Source of the DNA: Aureliella sp046290675
GTDB lineage: Bacteria > Planctomycetota > Planctomycetia > Pirellulales > Pirellulaceae
Length of the DNA stretch: 64,000 nucleotides
Direction: 5' to 3'
Assembly (NCBI GenBank): GCA_046290675.1
Contig: JBKAHA010000007.1
Span: forward strand, 248,001 to 312,000
Shown: piece by piece, positions 9,352 through 18,834 of the stretch
Numbering within the stretch: position 1 is the first letter of the stretch
How the letters are laid out: every line of letters starts with the position of its first letter
Notes under the pieces: model-generated
Seen by the model: the letters and a program-made list of their open reading frames with translations, nothing else
Told to the model about the DNA's origin: nothing
Databases searched by the model: none
Translations under genes and position numbers: made by a program

Positions 9352-9899
9352 GATGCACTTTCACGGGAAACGTGTTTGATGCGGATCGTGGTAGTCTCCT
9401 TACTCACCACTCCATTAAGAACGCCATTGTAATCGAATATTCACAGCAAAAGGAGCATGGGCGCGGTCTCGAACCTTGCGTATTTTGAGGTGGCCCGCGT
9501 TCTCTGGAAAATTCTCCCAGTTTGAACAACGTGCCGAATATTTGTTCAAAACACAGGTGCTTGGCCTAGGTTTCCAGGATTCACTAACTAGGAATCTTGC
9601 AAACTGCTGTGCTTGGTCTGGATCAAGAGTATGCAGGGGACGGTAAAAAGTCCACGTCTCAGTTAGGTCGGCTTCAGCGGCGAAGCCGACGGACGGGACA
9701 CGCAAGGGCCATGCGGCAGACTCGTGTTTTCACTCGTTCACGAGTAGTCGCGGACGCATTTACCGAATGCAACTTTGGCGTCGGTTACTTACACCATGTA
9801 TCAAGACGAAATCTCGAATGATACACCCTGTTCTCCGCGACTTGAGAGAGATGAAATGCATCGACAAAGTCCGGCGAGAAGTAGAAGTAGAAGTTGAGT
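9352..9899. other. Intergenic region of 548 bases with small hairpins
   Basis: It lies between the two HtrA-like genes on the minus strand. It holds a perfect 8-bp hairpin (TCGGCTTC at 9668-9675, GAAGCCGA at 9682-9689) and a 7-bp one (ACTCGTG at 9720-9726, CACGAGT at 9739-9745), neither followed by a T run. A 96-codon minus frame (9415-9705) and smaller plus frames were seen but have no recognisable protein or ribosome binding site. A small RNA is possible but unproven. Confidence 0.4.
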
Positions 9900-11090
9900 C
9901 TAAGGTTCGATATGTCCAATCACGACGGGAATGCGGAGAACTTCGCCTTTTCGTCGAATCGACAGGACAATCGTGTCGCCTGGCATACGAGCCTCGACTC
10001 CCATTTTCAATTCGTCGAATGTCGTAATCTTGACACTATCGAACGTCAAAATGAGGTCGCCAGGAAGAAGGCCGGCTCGTTGAGCCGGGGAGCCTCGAGT
10101 CACTTCATCGACGATGGGCCGATCGTCTGTCGTCGATCCCTTGACGCCCAGCCAAGGTTGATATCCCGGTAGGACACCCCATACTTCACCATCAACGAGA
10201 CGGTCCCAGCTTTCGTCAAATACATCAATTGGGACATGCATATTCTCTTCGACCTTAGTGCCGATTCGGGAGTGAATTCCAACAAGGCGGCCTTCTAGCG
10301 TAAACAAGGGTCCACCACTGTCCCCACCGATCAATGCACAATCCGTGAATAGTGTATGGGCGGATAGCTTTCCCGATTCCTGATTCCGATTGGCCTTTAT
10401 CTTTAGGATTCGTCCGCCACGAATGACTGAGCCACGGTTCTCCTTCCAGCCACCCGGATGCCCAGCTGCGATGACCCACTGACCAATGCTAAGCTCGCGA
10501 CTCTTGCCAAGCGTTGCGTAAGGCCAAGAATCACGCTGTCCGGGTTCAATCTGAAGCAATCCCGCGTCTTTGTACTTGTTCAGGCCAAGGGTCCTCGCGC
10601 GAACGCGAGTGCCATCGGAAAGGATGAGCGTCGCACTTCTTCCCGCACCGCCTGCGACGTGGGCTGCGGTTAGGACGTAACCGTTCGGTGTGATGATCAC
10701 GCCGCTGCCCTGCGCAGCGCCTTGTTGAATGTTGACCGTAACCGCTTCGATCTGGGATGCGACGCGCGCTTGCTGTGATTCGAGTGAGCGTAGATCAGCC
10801 AACGAAGTAGGGTCGGCGCCTTCGGATAGACGCTTGAGTCCGCTTGCCAGGGCAACATAGGTGTCTCCCCGAACCGTTGGTTTCGTCTCAACCCGTTTGG
10901 ATGTTCTTTCCTGCGGCAACGGAGTCGCAGTCGAGCTGCCCGGAATCGAACGGGGTTCTGTCAATCTCGCCTGTCCGCTGCTGCTGTTGTTCAAGCAGAT
11001 AAGTAACGAACATGCGAGCAGGACGACCCACCTGCTCTGCAAACTGGAAGAGGACTTATCGCCGGGGTATGAATCTAAAAGTGCAAGCAT
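9900..11090 (-). CDS. Trypsin-like serine protease (S1C) with C-terminal PDZ domain
   Basis: This is an exported HtrA/DegP-like protease. A hydrophobic signal (SRWVVLLACSLLICL) precedes the protease domain. All three catalytic residues are present: His in VLTAAHVAG, Asp in KDAGLLQI and Ser in GGDSGGPLF. One PDZ domain closes the protein (PWLGVKG ... RAGLLPGDLIL). It probably degrades or inspects proteins in the periplasm. The longest frame begins at ATG 11153, but ATG at 11090 has AGG about nine bases upstream and gives a better-placed signal peptide, so 11090 is preferred. It lies upstream of, and contrasts with, the degenerate homologue at 8161-9351. Confidence 0.85.
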   Translation of the reverse strand: MLALLDSYPGDKSSSSLQSRWVVLLACSLLICLNNSSSGQARLTEPRSIPGSSTATPLPQERTSKRVETKPTVRGDTYVALASGLKRLSEGADPTSLADLRSLESQQARVASQIEAVTVNIQQGAAQGSGVIITPNGYVLTAAHVAGGAGRSATLILSDGTRVRARTLGLNKYKDAGLLQIEPGQRDSWPYATLGKSRELSIGQWVIAAGHPGGWKENRGSVIRGGRILKIKANRNQESGKLSAHTLFTDCALIGGDSGGPLFTLEGRLVGIHSRIGTKVEENMHVPIDVFDESWDRLVDGEVWGVLPGYQPWLGVKGSTTDDRPIVDEVTRGSPAQRAGLLPGDLILTFDSVKITTFDELKMGVEARMPGDTIVLSIRRKGEVLRIPVVIGHIEP

Positions 11091-11358
11091 TGGGCTTTGC
11101 CTATGGACACGATAAGTTGACGAAATGCAACGCATGATGCGTAAACACATCATACTGGAGCCGATCTGATTATTCGCAGTTGTGCGGTGAAATGAAAGAT
11201 GCCGGCCAGCCGAATTAAACCAAAGTGGCGACTGAGAGCAATTCCACTGCAGAAAGGTTGGGGTCGTGACGGTTAGGTGGCTTGGACACTGGCAAAATTG
11301 TCAATGGACGAGCTTAGACTGAGCCCGCGGGTACAAAATACAGACCACTTGACTTCCG

Positions 11359-12438
11359 TTAAGTCGCTGCCGAAGACGGTCTCGTTGAAGGGCTTACGCC
11401 TTGCCAGCGTTGATCCGCCTCGATCCACTTCCGGTGCTTGAGAACTACAAATTGCGTGCCAGAACGAATGGACAGAGTGTCTGTTAACAGACCATGCTCA
11501 ACTTCTGTCTGGCAGTCATCTAGAGTCTGTGAAATGGATTTCCATAGCCAACGACCATGGATTCGATATGTATCTCCCTGATGTTCTACCGCGAGTCGAG
11601 TATAGCTTGGTAGACCTTCGAACCCGGTCTCCGAAAATGCGGTAAACGTCGAACCTCGTTGTCGGAACCATCCAGGGGCAAGCCATGCTAGGACCGGACC
11701 AGCGACGGTTTCCCGGTAGTAACCAAGTCTCCGATAGCACCACCCGAATACGAGTGCCGCGCCAGCAAGGATGCCTAGGTTCACGATGGTTGCTAGTGTT
11801 GGGCTGTACAAGTAGAGCGCCATGAGCCCGGCACAAATCGATTTGTTCGCCGCTTCAACCATGGCGTCGATCGTTGGGAAGGGGATGATCCAGACCAGAA
11901 ATTCAAAAAAGAGTTTGACCACGTTTACGACAAAGATATTCAACGCCGCGAAGACGGCCATCGCAACGTCCAGTGGCAGTGAGCCAACGCCCGCGACGAG
12001 GAATCCATTCTGCGTAGCAGTGGCGATGGTATCCGATTCAGGCAACCCGACGAACCGAACAATGATCATAATGATGATCGCGGAGTAGCTTTCCAGATTC
12101 TCAGCAACGAGCGCGATTGGCTTGCTGACTTTGGTCAGTCGAGGCAGGCTTGTGACCACAGCCAGCGTTACCATCGTCCAAAACAGCACCGGATTATTAA
12201 GGGGGCTGCCGTCTGCAAAGAGGCTGCTACGTTCTTGAAGCCAGTCGGGGCCGTAGGTTGCGACTCCGGACAGCGTCGCTAATCCGAAGAATGGAGATAA
12301 AGCGATGGGTGCAAGGGGACCGAGCCAATCGCTGGTAGCAAATTGTTGAGCAAGAGCGTTTCCTGCTGCCAGTGTTTCCGCATCTAGCCTGGAGTTCGCT
12401 GGTTCTTGGATCAGGTCAATCATTCCAGCGTCGATCAT
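11359..12438 (-). CDS. Multi-pass membrane protein of unknown function
   Basis: The first 250 residues hold about six or seven hydrophobic spans, for example PLAPIALSPFFGLATLSG, VLFWTMVTLAVVTSLP, YSAIIIMIIVRFVG and TLATIVNLGILAGAALVFGW. The last 100 residues are soluble (YRIHGRWLWKSISQTLDDCQ). The layout is loosely reminiscent of DUF4126 membrane proteins, but I do not recognise the family with confidence. It shares its strand with the DUF1571 gene upstream (151 bases away) and the S1C protease downstream. The start ATG at 12438 has no strong ribosome binding site; ATG at 12423 is an alternative. Confidence 0.6.
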   Translation of the reverse strand: MIDAGMIDLIQEPANSRLDAETLAAGNALAQQFATSDWLGPLAPIALSPFFGLATLSGVATYGPDWLQERSSLFADGSPLNNPVLFWTMVTLAVVTSLPRLTKVSKPIALVAENLESYSAIIIMIIVRFVGLPESDTIATATQNGFLVAGVGSLPLDVAMAVFAALNIFVVNVVKLFFEFLVWIIPFPTIDAMVEAANKSICAGLMALYLYSPTLATIVNLGILAGAALVFGWCYRRLGYYRETVAGPVLAWLAPGWFRQRGSTFTAFSETGFEGLPSYTRLAVEHQGDTYRIHGRWLWKSISQTLDDCQTEVEHGLLTDTLSIRSGTQFVVLKHRKWIEADQRWQGVSPSTRPSSAAT

Positions 12439-12589
12439 ATGGGCGTTCTTTGCAGTGGATGGGAAGTTGGCGCTGTATCGGCGGCGCGAAAGCCGTATCG
12501 CTCAAGCCGGGCTAGGGGCATTTCGCCATCGACAGCTCTCGGGCCAGAGACAAGAATGGCCGCCCGCTTGTGCACTCAAGGGCAGGCGT

Positions 12590-13507
12590 TCAAGGAAAGT
12601 CGTACTGTACATTCTTGGGATCGAAGTCAGCGTCGGTCAAGCCTACGTTGAGGGTCAGATCCTCGTAGGCATACCTTTCTTCCAGTCTCGGCTGGCCTCC
12701 CGCTTCGGCTGGCCACATGTACGCTTCGTATAGGACTGGCAATTGCAGTTCGTCGTCGATGTAGATTCTGGCGATGTGAAAATCGGATTTTCCGTTGTCG
12801 ATCGGGTTGTTGACTTCGATCAACAAAGTGGATCGCTCCCCCAGCTGCTGATTTGGATAGACGCCAACGACTGCTTGTCCAATCTCTAGCTCGTGCTCAC
12901 CTTTCTCGATCAACTTCACTGCAAGATTCCGCAAGCCGATGTCAGTAAGCGGGTATTTCTGGCCCATCATTGCTACCGGGCCAGTTGGCTCGAGATGCAA
13001 GGTTCCGACCATGCGTTTGAATCCAGCTTCGTGGACAAGTAGCTTGCCGTCGTTGTCTCCATCGATCCAGATGACTTCCCTGCCTTTTGCCGAATCGGGA
13101 CTCTCAAACTTGAGGTAAACGGATAGACCTCGGTCATCACTCGCCGAGCGAATCTTGACCTGCATGCGGGATTCGGCCTTTAGGCTTTTGCCAATACGTT
13201 CTTGGCTAACGAGAGTCGCGGTGTAGTCTTGGACGCCCGCATCGATTTTCGCACAAATCTGCTTGGCGACATCAAGGACTTCACTAAGGGAGGCATCGGG
13301 GTGCAACCCGAAAAGCAGATCTTCCTGGGAAAGCCTTGGGAGCGAGTCACCCTCAGGATCTAGTTCAACCAAGCTATTTGATGGTGGCGTTGGTTCAAAG
13401 GTTGAAGCCGCTTCGATTTCAGCTTGATCGTAGCTTCTCTTGATGAGGAAAGAAATCACGACGAGGCCTAGCAGGCTAAGCACCAGAAGGATGTTCGTAC
13501 GATTCAT
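12590..13507 (-). CDS. DUF1571 family exported protein
   Basis: This 305-aa protein has one N-terminal membrane anchor (residues 5-22, LLVLSLLGLVVISFLI). Its body matches the planctomycete DUF1571 pattern: DYTATLVSQERIGKSL, VYLKFESPDSAKGREVIW and LPVLYEAYMWP. The fold probably resembles LolA/outer-membrane lipoprotein-sorting proteins, a beta half-barrel in the periplasm that binds a hydrophobic partner; this is family-level inference. GGA eight bases before ATG 13507 supports the start. Confidence 0.75.
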   Translation of the reverse strand: MNRTNILLVLSLLGLVVISFLIKRSYDQAEIEAASTFEPTPPSNSLVELDPEGDSLPRLSQEDLLFGLHPDASLSEVLDVAKQICAKIDAGVQDYTATLVSQERIGKSLKAESRMQVKIRSASDDRGLSVYLKFESPDSAKGREVIWIDGDNDGKLLVHEAGFKRMVGTLHLEPTGPVAMMGQKYPLTDIGLRNLAVKLIEKGEHELEIGQAVVGVYPNQQLGERSTLLIEVNNPIDNGKSDFHIARIYIDDELQLPVLYEAYMWPAEAGGQPRLEERYAYEDLTLNVGLTDADFDPKNVQYDFP

Positions 13508-13572
13508 AAGTCAATTCCACCGGCTGCGCTCGGCTTGTTCATGCTGCTTGGAATGAAGGCATGAAAGTAGGG

Positions 13573-14058
13573 TCAATCGTGCAAGCCAAATTCGGTTGCC
13601 TGCTGTAACTCCGTCTCTAATTCCTCCCTGCTCAACCCCGACGCAATTTGGAAGGCTTCGGAGGTGAGCGAGAAATCGCGATAGATGTGGTGCAAGACTA
13701 GTCCGTGCTTGCAGAGCTCTCGAAAGCCCTCCAAGAATCGAACTGTGACTGCCGGCTTGGCTGCGTCCCTGAAAGCAATCGTTTGGTCTTCATCGACTTC
13801 AACGTAGACTGCTAGTAGCCTTGCGGCAGCATCGAATGCAGAATTCACCGCGCGGATTTCTATGGTGCCTCGTTTGCGAGCTGCATATAGGATCGCTTGG
13901 GCTGGTTTAGAGAGCTGTCCTGCGGTTTCGGTATCCGCGTCATGACGGACCCATTGTTCGCTACAAAGCTGCGCTAAAGCGACGAGCACCGGAGCCCCAT
14001 TGCCAAGTGCCTCCCAGCTGCCGTGCAAATAATTGTCGACGGGATTTAGATCTTTCAT
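13573..14058 (-). CDS. Conserved-looking hypothetical protein
   Basis: The protein of about 161 aa starts MKDLNPVDNYLHGSW and has no signal peptide or membrane span. It is acidic and mostly helical, with a mixed segment GTIEIRAVNSAFDAAARLLAVYVEVD. I do not recognise the family. ATG at 14058 is chosen over ATG at 14085 because AGGA lies nine bases before it while the upstream ATG has none. It is 65 bases upstream of the DUF1571 gene on the same strand, so the two may be co-transcribed. Confidence 0.55.
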   Translation of the reverse strand: MKDLNPVDNYLHGSWEALGNGAPVLVALAQLCSEQWVRHDADTETAGQLSKPAQAILYAARKRGTIEIRAVNSAFDAAARLLAVYVEVDEDQTIAFRDAAKPAVTVRFLEGFRELCKHGLVLHHIYRDFSLTSEAFQIASGLSREELETELQQATEFGLHD

Positions 14059-14464
14059 GGTTCCGTTTCCTGACCCGTAGTCCATTCAATCGGCAGCGTT
14101 TTCCAGCTTCAAACGGCAGATGGTAACGCGGAAGTGCAGTTTGCGCCTTGACGTGCCGTCTGGGCTCCGTTTCGAGAAAGACATGGGGTTTGAGTGTACG
14201 ACAAACCACAGTAGGTGCAATCAATACGATGCCTGGAAGCCCACCGTAGGGCCTTTGTGGCGGTTTATCGACTGAGCAGTTCGACTCTCCCTGTAGCTGC
14301 GTCCTCCCCTGACTATAACGGGACGTTGCTACGCACCTATAGTATCGCGTCGGGCCCGACCCTTGCCTAGCGTTTGCAGGCGGTCGCCCTGGTCCGGAGT
14401 AAATCGATCCTAACTTCAGCACCCGTAGTGGCTCGCCCGGCCACGAGATAAACAAGGAGATAAC
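14059..14464. other. Divergent intergenic region before the glutathione peroxidase
   Basis: Minus frames overlapping this region translate to low-complexity basic sequence and look spurious. The only clear signal is the ribosome binding site AAGGAGA at 14454-14460, serving the ATG at 14465. Confidence 0.5.
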
Positions 14465-15055
14465 ATGAAGACAGCACTAGTGAATTCGTTTGCATTCGCG
14501 GTTGCAATTCTGGGAAGTTCCGTAGTTGCAAATGAGCCAGAAAAAGCCGGCAAGGACAAAGAAGTGACCGCACATAGTTTCAAAATGAAGTCTCTCGAAG
14601 GCAAAGAAGTCGACTTGTCCAAGTACAAGGGCAAAGTTGTTTTGGCTGTCAATGTGGCCAGCCGATGTGGCTACACGCCCCAGTATGAAGGGCTGCAAGC
14701 ATTGCATGAAAAGATGGGCGAAGAGGGGCTTGCTGTTGTCGGTTTCCCATGCAACCAATTCGGCACTCAAGAACCTGGTACTTCCAAGCAAATCGCCGAG
14801 TTCTGCTCCACCGAGTTTGGAGTGACGTTCGACATGTTTGAAAAAGTCGAAGTCAATGGAGATGACGCCTGCGGGCTCTATAAGTTTTTGACGGAGCAAG
14901 AGTCCAAGCCAAAAGGCAAAGGAAAGGTTCGCTGGAACTTTGAGAAGTTTCTCATCGGTAAGGACGGTCAAGTCGTTGCTCGATTTGGTTCCGGAACTGG
15001 CCCCGACGACAAAGAGCTGATCTCAGCAATTGAGAAGGCTTTGGCTGCGAAGTAG
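14465..15055 (+). CDS. Exported glutathione peroxidase (cysteine type)
   Basis: Residues 1-22 form a Sec signal peptide (AFAVAILGSSVVANE). The rest is a complete glutathione-peroxidase fold: catalytic Cys68 in NVASRCGYTPQY, Gln98 in FPCNQFG and the tetrad Trp in VRWNFEKFL. It reduces hydrogen peroxide or lipid peroxides, most likely with thioredoxin-type donors as in other Cys-type enzymes. The signal peptide places it outside the cytoplasm, which is less common for bacterial homologues. A strong ribosome binding site precedes the ATG, and an intrinsic terminator follows 80 bases after the stop, so it is a single-gene unit. Confidence 0.9.
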   Translation: MKTALVNSFAFAVAILGSSVVANEPEKAGKDKEVTAHSFKMKSLEGKEVDLSKYKGKVVLAVNVASRCGYTPQYEGLQALHEKMGEEGLAVVGFPCNQFGTQEPGTSKQIAEFCSTEFGVTFDMFEKVEVNGDDACGLYKFLTEQESKPKGKGKVRWNFEKFLIGKDGQVVARFGSGTGPDDKELISAIEKALAAK

Positions 15056-15135
15056 CGCCCGGTCCCCTTGGGCTTCGACCGATGTGGGCGAATGGACGAC
15101 TCAGAAAAACCAACATTTGGTTAGCGTGACGACAC

Positions 15136-15162
15136 GGCGACTCTGCGGAGTCGCCTTTTTTT
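15136..15162 (+). terminator. Intrinsic terminator of the glutathione peroxidase gene
   Basis: A perfect 8-bp stem, GGCGACTC (15136-15143) and GAGTCGCC (15148-15155), has the four-base loop TGCG and is followed by seven T residues (15156-15162). Confidence 0.9.
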
Positions 15163-15241
15163 CTGCGCAGTCTGGATGTGCTGTGAAAACGGGCCATTTA
15201 CCGAAGTGGTCGCCCTGCGTTTCTGCCGGGCTGGGATTACG

Positions 15242-15275
15242 AATCCGCGTCCTATCTACAAATCCGCGTCCTATC
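15242..15275. repeat. Short direct repeat
   Basis: AATCCGCGTCCTATC occurs twice, at 15242-15256 and 15261-15275, separated by four bases. It lies in the gap between the peroxidase terminator and the TPR-protein gene, so it could be a regulator site for the latter or a simple duplication. Confidence 0.6.
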
Positions 15276-15417
15276 ACCAGAATGCTTACTGGATTCGCTC
15301 TCCGCTCATTCTGTCAGGATGCGATACAATGGGAAGCGTGGCGATGAGTGTGTTGTCAGGGACGCACCGTACGTGCCCATGAAAGAGTCTCAGTGATGGC
15401 GAAGCGGGGAATAAGTA

Positions 15418-17466
15418 ATGAAGCGAACTAGGAATCAACTCCCTGGTAGGCTCGCTTGCTGCTTTCTTCTTTACTTGGCTGCAGGTGTGCCTGTGGCCTC
15501 GTTTGCGGCCGGCCAAGCGGCTTCAAAGTCGCCCGCTGAGCGCGGGAGGGGATCATTAGAGTTACTTGAGGCTGAGATCGAGGATCTGATCCATGACCTG
15601 GGCAGCACCAGCTACCAGACTCGAACCAATGCTCAGCGAATGCTCCAAGAGCATGGGCTAGCAGCGTTCGAGCAGCTATTTGATGCTGCACGTGATCCCG
15701 AAACGAGTGTTCAAGTCGCTAATGCTGCGAACTATATCATCCAGAGCCAAGACGTTGTTTGGTACTTGGATACCGACTCCATCGACGTTCGCGGTTATCT
15801 CACTGGCTACGACGAGCTTTCGCAGTCGCAGCGCGAGAAACGAATGGAGCTGCTGAAGGCGAATGGGACCGACGATGCGTTGCTCGCCCTCGGGCGTCTG
15901 GCTCGTTACGAGCGATTTGATGAGAATTCGCAGACCGCAGCAATCGCGTTACTGACCGCGTTGGCAGAACGCGAGCAGATCGGCACCGACGTATGGCAGC
16001 CGCTTCTGCGGACGGTCGGTGATTCTTCGCGACCTGCCGTCCAGTGGATTTCGACCGCCATTGGCGATCTCCAATCTGGAGAACCTGACCTAGAAACATG
16101 GAAACAATTCGCAAGTGAGCAAGCCGCTATCCCCGAGCCACGAAATGTCATTTTTGCTAGCCAACTACGGAGTCGCACCTTCCGATTCTTTACTGCAGCC
16201 TGCGCTTGGATTCGAAAAGTCGGTGATAGAAAAGCGGCGCTGGATTTTGGTAATTCTTGCATTGAATCCGCGTCGAACCATTCGATGATCCGCATCGAGG
16301 ATCTTTGCAGCCAGATTATCGATGTTTGGGAATTGCCCGAAGCACTAGTCCAGCTGCACAACTCGAAGCCAGGTTCGTTTGCAAACAACCCCCGGGCGTT
16401 ATATATGCTGGCGGAAGCTTGTCGCAAATGCGGGTTAGATTCACTAGCGGAACGTCGTGCTGATAGTGCGCGAGAGTTGGTTGAGACCTTGGCCTCTCAA
16501 GGCCGTGGTAGTACTGTCGAGCTGGTCGCAACGAATCGAGCCAACGTTGCGAACAACTTGGCGATCCGTGGGCAGTTCGACTGGGCTGAGAAAGAGTATT
16601 GGGCGGCGATCGAGGCGTTAAAGAAGGCCCGCGCTGAAGATAGTGAACTACCCAAAAGCACTCTACTTGAGATGGAAGCTTATGAGCTCGAAATCCGATA
16701 TCGGCTGTCCGAGTTTCTTTGGCTGGGTGGTAGGAATGCTGAAGCGGCGGGGGCCCTGCAGCCTGCAGTTCAGGATCGTCTCGGCGATCGTTCCGAGGAG
16801 CAAGCTGCCGAGAATGAATCCAAAGGACTAGCAGAGCAAAAACGATTGGCCCGTCAGATGTTGTGGGAGCAAGGCATTCAGCGTGCTGAAGCGAGCTATC
16901 ACTACTACGCGGGACTGGCTGCTATTGATGCTGGCGAAGACGACGCGGCACGCGATCATCTGAAGACTGCCATTAAACTGCAGGATGATAACCCTGACAT
17001 TGTAATTGCGATGCGTCGAGTCGCGGACTCGAGCGAATTTCGCGAGCTCTACGAAAGCAAATTCGAGCAGATGAGAAGTGAGTTTCGTAAGTCTGTCATC
17101 GAACGCCAAGATGAGCTCGCAGCGAATCCGCTGCGGATCCAGAGACGCTCGGTCGAGACGAATTTGGCGATGGCCTGTAATCAACTCGCTTGGTTACTCG
17201 GCAAGTGCGAAACAGATTTGGATGAGGCAATTCAGCTGAGTGAGTTATCTAATCGGCTGGTCGAAAATAATCCAGCGTATTTGGATACCCTAGGACGATG
17301 CTACTTTTCCGCCGGACGTGTTGAGGACGCAGTGGAAACGCAGCGCCAAGCTGTAAAGTTGGCTCCGTTTGAGCGTTTGATGGTGATGCAACTTGAGGAG
17401 TTTGAAGCCGCTTTGGCGGAGTCTTCGGCGGATGAAGTGAACGTTGATGGAGATCGCTCCGAATGA
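15418..17466 (+). CDS. Exported TPR/helical-repeat protein
   Basis: The 682-aa protein has a signal peptide (CCFLLYLAAGVPVASFAAG) and then helical repeats. The first part (about 45-180) looks HEAT-like (SYQTRTNAQRMLQEHG, VQVANAANYII). The C-terminal half holds TPR units such as NRANVANNLAIRGQFDWAEK, YYAGLAAIDAGEDDAARDHL and LDTLGRCYFSAGRVEDAVET. It is likely a periplasmic protein-interaction scaffold; the partner is not known. GGGGA eight bases upstream supports ATG 15418. The LarA-like gene follows 75 bases later on the same strand and may be co-transcribed. Confidence 0.75.
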   Translation: MKRTRNQLPGRLACCFLLYLAAGVPVASFAAGQAASKSPAERGRGSLELLEAEIEDLIHDLGSTSYQTRTNAQRMLQEHGLAAFEQLFDAARDPETSVQVANAANYIIQSQDVVWYLDTDSIDVRGYLTGYDELSQSQREKRMELLKANGTDDALLALGRLARYERFDENSQTAAIALLTALAEREQIGTDVWQPLLRTVGDSSRPAVQWISTAIGDLQSGEPDLETWKQFASEQAAIPEPRNVIFASQLRSRTFRFFTAACAWIRKVGDRKAALDFGNSCIESASNHSMIRIEDLCSQIIDVWELPEALVQLHNSKPGSFANNPRALYMLAEACRKCGLDSLAERRADSARELVETLASQGRGSTVELVATNRANVANNLAIRGQFDWAEKEYWAAIEALKKARAEDSELPKSTLLEMEAYELEIRYRLSEFLWLGGRNAEAAGALQPAVQDRLGDRSEEQAAENESKGLAEQKRLARQMLWEQGIQRAEASYHYYAGLAAIDAGEDDAARDHLKTAIKLQDDNPDIVIAMRRVADSSEFRELYESKFEQMRSEFRKSVIERQDELAANPLRIQRRSVETNLAMACNQLAWLLGKCETDLDEAIQLSELSNRLVENNPAYLDTLGRCYFSAGRVEDAVETQRQAVKLAPFERLMVMQLEEFEAALAESSADEVNVDGDRSE

Positions 17467-17541
17467 ATGGCTTCAACTGTGATCTTCTCTTGATCGAGAG
17501 ACTGGCACATTTCTAGGTGTGGAAACGGTGGATATTGATTG

Positions 17542-18804
17542 ATGTCGGTGCTTGATGAGCTGCCCAAGTTTTTCTCCGTACAGCAGTCTTTTGCGCGGCC
17601 GCAGGTCGCCGACGTTGCGGATGAAGTGGCGCGCCAGTTGGCGTCGGTCTGTAATACGCCCTTGGCGGGAAAAACCGTAGCCATAACCGCAGGTAGCCGC
17701 GGTGTAGCAAATATCGCAACCATCACAAAAGCTTGCGTGGATTTTCTGTTGGAGCGGGAGGCTCGGCCGTTCATTGTGCCAGCGATGGGCAGCCACGGCG
17801 GGGCGACAAGCCAGGGACAACGCGATGTTTTGACATCGTTTGGCATCACAGAGGAGCGGATGGGTTGTCCAATTCACAGTTCAATGGACGTCTGCAAGGT
17901 GTGTGATGCCACCGAAGGGTTTCCTGTCTATTTCGATCAGCATGCGTTCAATGCTGACCACGTGTTGGTTGTGAATCGGATCAAACCGCACACTCGATTT
18001 GGGGGTGAGATCGAAAGTGGTCTCATGAAGATGATGCTGATCGGTCTTGGCAAACAGAGAGGCGCTGAGGTTTATCATCGAGTCATCCACAACTACTCGT
18101 TCGACCAGATCGTTCGTTCGGTTGCCCATGAAGTTGTCGAACGGTGCTCAATTTTGGCTGGCGTTGGAATCCTCGAAAACGCATATGAGGAAACTGCAGA
18201 GATTTGTGCGGTCTCATCTCAGGAGATCGAAACGCACGAGCCAGATATGCTTCGCCGAGTCAAGGAGTGGATGCCCGCCCTGCCCTTCGATCATTCGGAA
18301 CTCTTAGTTGTCGATCGGATCGGCAAGAATATCTCTGGAACGGGGATGGATACGAACGTCATCGGTCGCAAGCGTAATGATCATGCCGCGATTGAGGGAG
18401 AATTGCCGGACATCCACCACATTTATGTCCGGGATCTGACAGAAGAAACGCATGGGAATGCGAGCGGAATTGGCCTCGCTGAGATGTGCCATCAGCGAGT
18501 GTTGCAGAAGATGGATCACGATTACACGCGGATGAACTGCATCACTGCCGGGCACATTACGGGCGCCATGTTGCCGCTGGGATTCGCATCGGACCGAGAG
18601 GCGCTGGAGGTCGCATGTAAACTGGCGGGTTACGTTCAGCCCAATGACGTCACCGCAATGTGGATCCCAGATACGTTGCACCTAGGGAGGGTTGTCTGCT
18701 CGGAAGCATTCTGGGATATCGCCCAAGAGAAAGAGCTCGAGTGTCACGGCCCGCCGATGCCGCTGCAATTCGACGGAAACGGGGATCTGCTTCCATTTCA
18801 ATAA
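17542..18804 (+). CDS. LarA/DUF2088-like protein
   Basis: The 420-aa protein has the layout of DUF2088 (lactate racemase LarA N-terminal) proteins. It shows an early Arg/Gly loop ITAGSRGVANI, a glycine-rich AMGSHGGATSQGQ with a His, and HVLVVNRIKPHTRFGG with Lys and His in the place where nickel-pincer enzymes hold their cofactor. Family members racemise or epimerise hydroxy acids using a nickel-pincer nucleotide, but many DUF2088 proteins are uncharacterised, and no larB/C/E genes are nearby. The substrate is therefore open. The frame also offers TTG at 17539, but the adjacent ATG at 17542 is the natural start. Confidence 0.7.
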   Translation: MSVLDELPKFFSVQQSFARPQVADVADEVARQLASVCNTPLAGKTVAITAGSRGVANIATITKACVDFLLEREARPFIVPAMGSHGGATSQGQRDVLTSFGITEERMGCPIHSSMDVCKVCDATEGFPVYFDQHAFNADHVLVVNRIKPHTRFGGEIESGLMKMMLIGLGKQRGAEVYHRVIHNYSFDQIVRSVAHEVVERCSILAGVGILENAYEETAEICAVSSQEIETHEPDMLRRVKEWMPALPFDHSELLVVDRIGKNISGTGMDTNVIGRKRNDHAAIEGELPDIHHIYVRDLTEETHGNASGIGLAEMCHQRVLQKMDHDYTRMNCITAGHITGAMLPLGFASDREALEVACKLAGYVQPNDVTAMWIPDTLHLGRVVCSEAFWDIAQEKELECHGPPMPLQFDGNGDLLPFQ

Positions 18805-18834
18805 GTCTGCTTCACGCTGCATCCGCTAATCATG

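Noticed and set aside
9415..9705. Minus-strand frame of 96 codons between the two HtrA-like genes
   Set aside because: Composition is not protein-like throughout and no ribosome binding site or family match was seen; a small RNA or decayed gene cannot be excluded.
13961..14455. Minus-strand frame of 164 codons
   Set aside because: It overlaps a better-supported gene and translates to basic, Arg/Pro-rich sequence typical of antisense frames in moderately GC-rich DNA.
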